Shown: positions 57,990 through 64,000 of the stretch, piece after piece | Numbering within the stretch: position 1 is the first letter of the stretch | Layout of the letters: the number at the start of each line of letters is the position of its first letter | Source of the DNA: Metaphire vulgaris | Lineage: Eukaryota > Annelida > Clitellata > Crassiclitellata > Megascolecidae | Assembly: GCA_018105865.1 (NCBI GenBank) | Contig: CM030834.1 | Coordinates: 12,853,719-12,917,718, forward strand | Direction: 5' to 3' | Length of the DNA stretch: 64,000 nt | Notes under the pieces: generated by a model | What the model was told of the DNA's origin: nothing | The model's database searches: none | What the model saw: the letters and a program-made list of their open reading frames with translations, nothing else | Translations under genes and position numbers: made by a program

Positions 57990-58319
57990 CGATCCATCGT
58001 TGCCGGTGTATTCTTTTTGTGAGGAGACGGTGTCGAGTCCCTTTGCGGCTCTCATTCGTCATGTGGATGGATTCGTCGTCGAGGCGCAGAGACAGGGACA
58101 GACAGACAGAGACAGAGGTAGAGAGAGAGGTAGAGAGGCATACAGACAGATACAGAGACAGAGAGAGAGAGGATCAGACATCGACCAACGATCGAGCGCA
58201 TTCTATGCCGCCAGTGGTGCACTGGTGTTGCTAATTACGACGGCGTCGAGAAGAGAATAACCAATCGGTCTATCTGGGATTGATCTCGCGATATTTGAAA
58301 TAAATAAACCGTGAAAAAA

Positions 58320-58460
58320 CTCACGACAACGACGACGACGATGACGATGACGACGACGATGATGATGATGAAGATGACGACGGTGACGGTGACGACGACG
58401 GTAACGATGATGAAGATAATGACGATGATGACGATAATGATGATGACGATGATGATGAGT

Positions 58461-58491
<31 letters not shown>

Positions 58492-58498
58492 CCACGAC
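58320..58498. repeat. (GAC)n/(GAT)n imperfect microsatellite
   Basis: About 180 bp of CGACGA and GATGAT units. Thr/Met, Ser and Val/Ile frames are artefacts. Confidence 0.95.
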
Positions 58499-58671
58499 GA
58501 TTCTGACAAAAAGAAATATATTGGAATGATGAATCAAAAATTACCTAGGAATTCCTTAAGCCTTGCTATAAAGACAAGAGTGTGGCAAAAACGCATCTGC
58601 TTCTACAGTATCTAGAATTTCCAGGTATTTTCACTGTGCTGTATAGTGTGTATATATACTATTGCACTGGT

Positions 58672-59285
58672 TGAGTGGCGCAGTCAAGGGAAAGTGGTTT
58701 AGGGGTTTAGAACCCTCTTGGCTGTTCTCAGTGCTGGTAAGGGGATTTTGGGAGTTAAGTCCCCTTGGTGGCTGTTCGACCAAAATTGCGTGTCAGTATA
58801 GTTGTACGGGCGCCCATATATATTAGGGATCATCCACAAATGACGTAACGCACTTAGAAGGGTTCAAACATTTGTGACGATACGTTAAGAGGGGTCTCCA
58901 GAAATGTGACGTCACACAATAGTAAATTTTTGTTAGGTGGCGACCTTTTTTTGCTTGTCGGGAAATGTTTTTTTAAAGTAAAAAGTACAAGGGAAAAGAT
59001 GAGGATGACCTTTTTGTGACGTCATATTTTAGGGGAGTCTGACTTTGTTACGACGCGTTACGTAGGGGAGGGGGTTCAAACACTGCCAGAATCGCGTTAC
59101 GTCATTTATGGATGGCCCATTATACCTATATAATAGCCGACGACCTCTCTTTACCGATCTGTTAATCATGAAGGACCACCATGGCGATAACCTTTTCTTG
59201 CCTGTTCAGAATTTCCCAAAGTTGAGGTTGGAAATCATGGGAGGAACCATATAGCCCCTCTTCGGAAAATCCTGGCTACGCCACT
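58672..59285. mobile_element. MITE with 8-bp target duplication, hosting a nested MITE
   Basis: Ends TGAGTGGCGCAGTCA and TCCTGGCTACGCCACT. The flanks are exact GCACTGGT (58664-58671, 59286-59293). It is interrupted by the element 58827-59119. Confidence 0.85.
58827..59119. mobile_element. MITE, CCATCCATAAATGACGT family, nested
   Basis: Ends GGGATCATCCACAAATGACG and CGTCATTTATGGATGGCCC. Flanked by ATTA on both sides. The facing GGGGTTCAAACA/GGTTCAAACATTTGTGACG segments match 55707-56111. It contains minus-strand recurrent motifs (58937-58962). Confidence 0.87.
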
Positions 59286-59477
59286 GCACTGGTTCGATGT
59301 GTGGCTTTTGATTAACTGGATTCTGCTCAAGAGCCTAAAACACTAATTTCTCTCCGAGACAAATAAGCCCTTTAGCTGATTTAGAGAACTAATCTGTCGC
59401 AATCTCTCCAAGTTAAGCTGTTTCATTTTAATAAGCGAAACTGTCAACTGAGACAACAGCAGGTTTCATTAATCTAA

Positions 59478-59563
59478 GTACCGGGTGACGCAAAAAACCG
59501 GACTATATTAAATGCAAACATAAATGTGACTAGCCCGGTGCTTTTGCGCCACCCTGTATATAC
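59478..59563. mobile_element. Palindromic MITE, copy 2
   Basis: ACCGGGTGACGCAAAAAACC and GCTTTTGCGCCACCCTGTA, same family as 46212-46291 but inverted. Confidence 0.8.
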
Positions 59564-59804
59564 TTAAGCTAGGGTCAAACGGCGCTTAGAGTTGCAGCTG
59601 TCGGTAGAAATTATAATTTTGTAAAATAGAACTAAGAGAGCTTGTGTGTATGTTAGTGTATGTGTGTGTGTGTTTTAATATTGGTATATGTACCAGAGAC
59701 AATACTTGATACTCTTTACGTTTGTTTGAATCGATGGCATTGTGTTGCGAAGACGTTTTCAGATCAATGATCGCGTGAACCGCTCTTTCAATAAACAGTA
59801 CAGG

Positions 59805-59976
59805 CAGTGTTTAATCTAAACTCTGGACTCCGGGGGGGAATTGATAAAGTCGGGGGAGGAATTTAGCTAGGGGGCTGCTGTCAGTTGATGTAGTATGCCA
59901 AAAATTTTGGGGGGAATTTGAAATTTCCGGGGAGAAAAGGGCAATTTCCCCCGGAAACGGCCTAAATTAAACCCTG
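59805..59976. mobile_element. MITE, CAGTGTTTAATCT family, copy 2
   Basis: 172 bp, starts CAGTGTTTAATCTAAACTCT and ends CCTAAATTAAACCCTG. The flanks are exact AGTACAGG (59797-59804, 59977-59984). Sister of 7235-7422. Confidence 0.92.
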
Positions 59977-60169
59977 AGTACAGGAATTCCTAGTTCTACG
60001 TCGCTGCTGTCTTGACCAGTGAAATAGACAGGGTTCCGGGATTGAGGGGAACAGCATTGAGGCAGACGATCATTCCATCTGGCCAGACATTCCATCTACA
60101 TTATACAGTGTAGACTCTACAGTCTAGACTCTAGAGACAGTTGAACCGCAGAAGCTTTTGAATAACATC

Positions 60170-60326
60170 CAGTAGCGTGCAGAGGGGGATCGGTGTGGCG
60201 ATGGCCCCGGGCGCCGACCAGATGCATGGGGGCAAAGAAAAATATTGACTCGGTGACCTTTTTTGCTCGTCAAACATTTTTTATCGACTTGGACCCTGTG
60301 CGCCCACCACTCTCTGCACGTCACTG
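60170..60326. mobile_element. MITE, CAGTARCGKGCAGAG family, copy 2
   Basis: Ends CAGTAGCGTGCAGAGGGGG and CTCTCTGCACGTCACTG, with GGCCCCGGGCGCCGACCAG inside. Same family as 21005-21203. Contains the recurrent motif on the minus strand (60251-60275). No target duplication was clear. Confidence 0.8.
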
Positions 60327-60437
60327 GTTAATATTAGAGTTAAACCGCAAAAATATTCACCCGGAAATAGGGTTTCCCTCTGTCAGTGTTCTTCCATTTG
60401 CAAGGCAAGATACAACTCTCGTTCTCTCTCTCTCTCA

Positions 60438-60478
60438 GTACAGTATATATGTATATATTATATACATATATACTGTAC
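60438..60478. repeat. Perfect 20-bp-arm palindrome
   Basis: GTACAGTATATATGTATATA, one base, then its exact reverse complement; next to (CA)n/(TA)n. Confidence 0.92.
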
Positions 60479-60490
60479 ATGTCTATAATT

Positions 60491-60566
<76 letters not shown>
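60491..60566. repeat. (CA)n-(TA)n compound microsatellite
   Basis: CA units followed by about 56 bp of TA. Confidence 0.96.
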
Positions 60567-60571
<5 letters not shown>

Positions 60572-60626
60572 CTCCTCAGGATTTTGCACATGTCTCTGGA
60601 CTGGTCCTGGCCCGAACGCTACATGC

Positions 60627-61323
60627 CAGTGTTTCTCAAACTGTGTGCCGCGGCACACTAGTGTGCCGCGCGAGATTATCAGGTGTGCCGTGGGATTTGT
60701 TGGAAATTTCATTAAATTAAAAATGTCAATACTTTAAATGTCTCAGACCAATGACTGTGCTTCAACACTATCTTGTACGCATAGCCAGTGAGGGTCGTAG
60801 CGTCACCGACGAGTCTGATGAATCTAGAGTCTTGATAATTCGTCCCCTGGGACCGGGGAGGACGGGAAGTGCACCATCGCATACCAAACCCCTTGGTATA
60901 CGAGACGATGCTGGTGTGGGGAGGGGTTGTGAATTCGCAGTTAAGACTACGTGGGACCAAGTACGCGTAAGCCATTAAGATACAACCCCTGCCCAGTGTC
61001 TGGTTTCTGGCACTTAGGGGCTGTCTATTAAGTACGTCAACAATTTAGGGGGAGGAGGTTTGGAAAAGTTTGACAGTTGTTGACAGGGGGATGGGGGTCA
61101 AGAGAAGTTGACGTCAAAAATGTCACTTTTTTCAAATAATAAAAAACAGGAAATTTCGTAGAACACTACTTATTACAATGGAAAAAAGCATTAGAAAAAA
61201 GGTCATCGCCACCACATTTTGACACTTTCATCTGCAAAAAATTGCGACGTCTTTTCAAGTGTGCCGCCGATGTTTTCGCGTATTTCTAGTGTGCCGCAAG
61301 ACGAAAAAGTTTGAGAAACACTG
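60627..61323 (+). mobile_element. hAT transposon remnant, copy 2
   Basis: 697 bp with the same termini as 6642-7539 (CAGTGTTTCTCAAACTGTG, AGTTTGAGAAACACTG). The flanks are exact CTACATGC (60619-60626, 61324-61331). The left ~390 bp closely matches copy 1, but the transposase part is replaced by a nested MITE (61017-61215). Confidence 0.93.
61017..61215. mobile_element. MITE nested in hAT copy 2 (GGGCTGTCTATTAAGTACG family)
   Basis: Starts GGGGCTGTCTATTAAGTACG at the point where the two hAT copies diverge. It shares GGTCAAGAGAAGTTGACGTC and the AAAAAAGGTCATCGCCACCA end with the reverse copy at 31316-31512. Confidence 0.75.
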
Positions 61324-61331
61324 CTACATGC

Positions 61332-62240
61332 CTTGACTCTCAGTTTCAGCAGTCTAACATATTTTAGTGACTGAATGTCGTAAACAGTGGCTTCTGGAAT
61401 GAGGATCACATCGACTTTTTCGAGTAAAAGAAGTCCATAAGATAAAAGATTCGTCAAGGAGTTCTTGGCGTATTCGCGTAACGATTCTGTTCAAATCATC
61501 CTACTCCCTCCCCAATTTCCCAACGGTTTTGAACAAATCCCACGACTGACCCCAGCCATAATAGGGGGTTCCTTCCATGCTCCCTTGCTATGCCAACGGT
61601 CGCCAACCCGTGTCCTGCGATTATTTATCAGCGTATTCGATAAGACTGGCTTCAATTTTTGCTTTGTAACATTCCATGACAAAATTAATTGAGATATAAG
61701 TCGGATATATTCTTGTTGTGGGAGTGGGAGAGACGATGAGGTGGAGAGGGATGTAAAGCCATCAGGAGTTAAGACAGAAATTGAAAGCTACGTAAGACAG
61801 ACGTAATGGGATTCCCAGACGCCATTTACGAGCACAGTGTCTGCACTTTTCCACCGAGATTCGAATCAGTGCTGACTGAGCATTCGTCGGCGTCCTGCAC
61901 TGTGCACTCCCAGTGCAATTATTCGACTGTCACTGTTACTCCGGCGAATCCATTCCTCTTATTCAACAGGGTCTAAATAAACTCACCGCCTATATCCTAT
62001 CCCTCCTCCTCTTTCTCCTCTTCCTCCTCCTCCTCCTCCTCCTCCTCCCCACCGTCGTTCTACCTCCTCGACCATCACCCTACTCCACTCCGGAGAACTG
62101 TATACACACACACACACACACACACATACTGGTTCACTGGTTCTCATTATTGTCGTTGCGGTACGATGGCGTGGCTGGCTCTAACGGATCGATTAGATTT
62201 AGATTTGCGTTCTTTGATATAATATTTCCTTCTTTGGACA
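61332..62240. other. No gene recognised; simple repeats
   Basis: Contains (CTC)n at 62010-62048 and (CA)n at 62105-62127. No coding exon was recognised. Confidence 0.5.
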
Positions 62241-62251
62241 TATATACTGTA

Positions 62252-62469
62252 ATGAGGAAGGAAGGCCTGGAGCATTTGGCAATAACCGGAAAAGTGGATG
62301 GGAAAAGAGCAAGAGGAAGGCAGAGAGACACCTATGTAGACTGCCTATACGAGAAGGAATTGAGGGAGTAAAGAACAACATCGAATTAATAAGCGGATGT
62401 CAAGATCGAACAAAGTGGAAATCCATGGTCGTAGCGTCAGTATTTCGTGAACAAGCTGAACATGACTAG
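62252..62469 (+). pseudogene. LINE polymerase C-terminal fragment with one frameshift
   Basis: MRKEGLEHLAITGKVDGKRA, RGRQRDTY, then after a frameshift near 62368 NNIELISGCQDRTKWKSMVV and ASVFREQAEHD before TAG. This is the (L)EHL..TG...GKRSRGRQR ... RD.W..M....QA.HD pattern that ends many animal LINE polymerases. Confidence 0.78.
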
Positions 62470-62649
62470 CATCATCTGTTGACTCAATTGCAGCGCCACA
62501 TGTAGTCTACGTCTTTCCTATAATTTAAATTTAAAACCAATTGGTTGTGCTTTCAGGTAAACAAAATGTTGCACCTCCTGAGAAAAATGTCTGCTGACGC
62601 TCATGAACATCAGTGTCTTTTCTGTTTGTTTATAAAATGAAATACAGCG

Positions 62650-62835
62650 TATCCCAGAACAGAATGGGTTCGGGGGCCGTGGCCCTATTGAATGTCTGGC
62701 CCCCAGTGCCCCCTATCGAGGATGATATTCTTCCTGTATGTGCTGATTTATGAAAATTAGTCGGCCGCGTGCTTAGAAGTTGCCACCCCCAACGGCTCCC
62801 CACTTGCCACTTGCCAAATCCTGGAGCCGCCACTG
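62650..62835 (-). mobile_element. MITE, CAGTGGCGGCTCC family, copy 3 (one end lost)
   Basis: The right end AATCCTGGAGCCGCCACTG matches 31698 and 43739 in reverse. GTGGGGAGCCGTTGGGGGTG and AATAGGG..GGCCACGG are shared. The other terminus is not recognisable. It stops 36 bp before the lectin exon. Confidence 0.75.
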
Positions 62836-62871
62836 TGACTCGGAGAAGAGGCGCATTCTGATTTTTTCCAG

Positions 62872-63147
62872 AGATCGTCGATTACTGTCTGAACGAGTCG
62901 TTTAACGTAACGTGCGAAGGAGCGTCGGTCGTCCTCATCACGTCGGCGAAGTTCGGCCGCATGAGGTCGGGCCGATGCATCAGCGGCGAGCTGAACGTCG
63001 GCTGCTCGAAGGACATCAAGCCCCACCTGGACAGTCTGTGCTCCGCCAAGTCCTCCTGCGACGTCAGCGTTCGATCTCTCGTCGACCTTCACCCCTGCCA
63101 ACGAGATTTCGTCTCCTACCTGGAGGCCAGTTACACTTGCATCAAAG
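62872..63147 (+). CDS. SUEL/rhamnose-binding lectin (Gal_lectin) domain exon
   Basis: A 276-nt exon, phase 1-1, after the acceptor CATTCTGATTTTTTCCAG and before GTAAAC. It encodes IVDYCLNESFNVTCEGASVV, LITSAKFGRMRSGRC, then LHPCQRDFVSYLEASYTCIK. Eight cysteines and the order AKxGR ... C ... HPC...YLE.SY.C match the Gal_lectin domain of sea-urchin egg lectin, latrophilins and EVA-1. The sugar-contact motifs are altered: YGR is FGR and DPC is HPC, so binding specificity may differ. A symmetrical 1-1 exon is typical of shuffled extracellular modules. It joins in frame to the signal-peptide exon at 27835-27931. Downstream exons are outside the window; EVA-1-like is a guess. Confidence 0.85.
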
Positions 63148-63225
63148 GTAAACAAATGTTATAATTATGCTTTTCCGTAAAAGCATTTATAACCATAGCA
63201 TCATATCGCAATGCATTTTCCAACC

Positions 63226-63420
<195 letters not shown>

Positions 63421-63541
63421 TCTATCTAGGGAAGCCTTTATAGAATTCATGTAGGCCTAGTACAATGCATGCAACGCCCTGAATATGGTTCCGTAACTAT
63501 ACGTGCAGCTGAGCTGCTGCTTTGGCTCGTCGTTTATGTGC

Positions 63542-63700
63542 CAGCTGTCTCAGCTGCCTCAGCTGCCTCAGCTGCCTCAGCTGCCTCAGCTGCCTCAGCT
63601 GCCTCAGCTGCCTCAGCTGCCTCAGCTGCCTCAGCTGCCTCAGCTGCCTCAGCTGCCTCAGCTGCCTCAGCTGCCTCAGCTGCCTCAGCTGCCTCAGCTG
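63542..63700. repeat. 9-bp minisatellite: 18 CAGCTG E-boxes
   Basis: CAGCTG recurs every 9 bp exactly from 63542 to 63695 (unit CAGCTGCCT), 18 times. Open in all frames it crosses, hence Ala-Ser-Ala, Gln-Leu-Pro and Ser-Cys-Leu repeats that should not be taken as protein. CAGCTG is the palindromic core of class-A bHLH binding sites. Confidence 0.97.
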
Positions 63701-64000
63701 CAAACGAAAATCCCGATCCTGACCTTCAGTCTACTCTAGCAGATTGTCATGCATGACGTCACTTCCGCTGAACAGCTGACCGACAAAGTCCCAACTAAGA
63801 GGCACGTGACAATATTTTCCGTAGAATGTCGATTGAAAGCCACCACAGCCCAGACGAACGTGTGATCCCCCTCCCACCGTCCTTCGCAATCCACGCGTCC
63901 TTCCATCTGCCGGGAGGTGGGGGGGGGAGATGAGGGGGTGTAGGACCACCGGCGAATCGGAATCGCCGCCATAAAAGCTTTCGTTGCGTTCTGATCCGGA
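63701..64000. promoter_or_regulatory. CRE and E-box containing, possibly regulatory
   Basis: TGACGTCACTTCCG (CRE abutting an ETS-like core, about 63756) and CACGTG (about 63803) lie in GC-rich sequence. A minus-strand frame from ATGGCGGCG near 63972 could be a first exon but is unsupported. The promoter reading is an inference. Confidence 0.3.

Noticed and set aside
63542..63700. CRISPR-like regular array
   Set aside because: Units are contiguous 9-mers without spacers, and the DNA is eukaryotic.
63469..63756. Ala-Ser-Ala or Gln-Leu-Pro repeat proteins
   Set aside because: Produced by the 9-bp repeat in several frames; no flanking coding signal.
63736..63972. 78-codon minus-strand frame starting MAAIPIRRW
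   Set aside because: GC-rich with suggestive start context, but no donor or known motif; too weak to annotate as a gene.

Overview
The window is nuclear DNA from a metazoan, most likely a marine invertebrate with a large, repeat-rich genome; I cannot place it further. Genes are split into short exons with canonical GT/AG borders. Introns run from 65 nt to several kb, and one possible intron is about 35 kb. Most of the sequence is transposon debris and microsatellites. The first 10 kb is visibly more AT-rich than the rest. Long open frames are mostly translations of microsatellites or fragments of transposons.

Layout. (1) 1-2.4 kb, + strand: the last three coding exons of a sigma-class glutathione S-transferase (514-629, 943-1053, 2041-2208), interleaved with two tRNA-derived SINEs. 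(2) 4.1-13.7 kb, - strand: the 5' half of an inosine-5'-monophosphate dehydrogenase (IMPDH) gene. Exon 1 is at 13553-13659, exon 2 at 8784-8832, exon 3 at 8075-8176 and exon 4 at 6282-6356. Two tandem, same-length (207 nt), same-phase versions of the CBS1 exon follow, at 4394-4600 and 4122-4328, separated by a 65-nt intron. No further IMPDH exons could be seen before the left edge. (3) 13.8-26.5 kb: LINE and hAT remnants, many short non-autonomous DNA transposons (MITEs), and a CpG-rich patch with a possible first coding exon on the - strand (18286-18485). (4) 26.7-27.9 kb: a CpG-rich, CRE-containing candidate promoter followed by a signal-peptide exon on + (27835-27931, ending in phase 1). 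(5) 28-62.8 kb: no recognised coding exon; dense MITEs, LINE 3' ends, minisatellites and microsatellites. (6) 62872-63147: a SUEL/rhamnose-binding-lectin (Gal_lectin) exon on +, phase 1-1, which joins in frame to the signal-peptide exon. The two may belong to one secreted or EVA-1-like membrane protein gene.

The most interesting signal is the duplicated CBS1 exon of IMPDH. It predicts a splicing switch in the regulatory Bateman domain of the rate-limiting enzyme of guanine nucleotide synthesis. The two alternative 69-residue cassettes are 47/69 identical, and the intron between them is probably too short to be spliced efficiently. The second is a recurrent motif (TGACAAGC, an A-run, then GGTCRTCA) found inside many otherwise different MITE families. 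Many of the MITEs could be delimited by terminal inverted repeats plus exact or 7/8 8-bp target duplications, which is the mark of hAT transposition.
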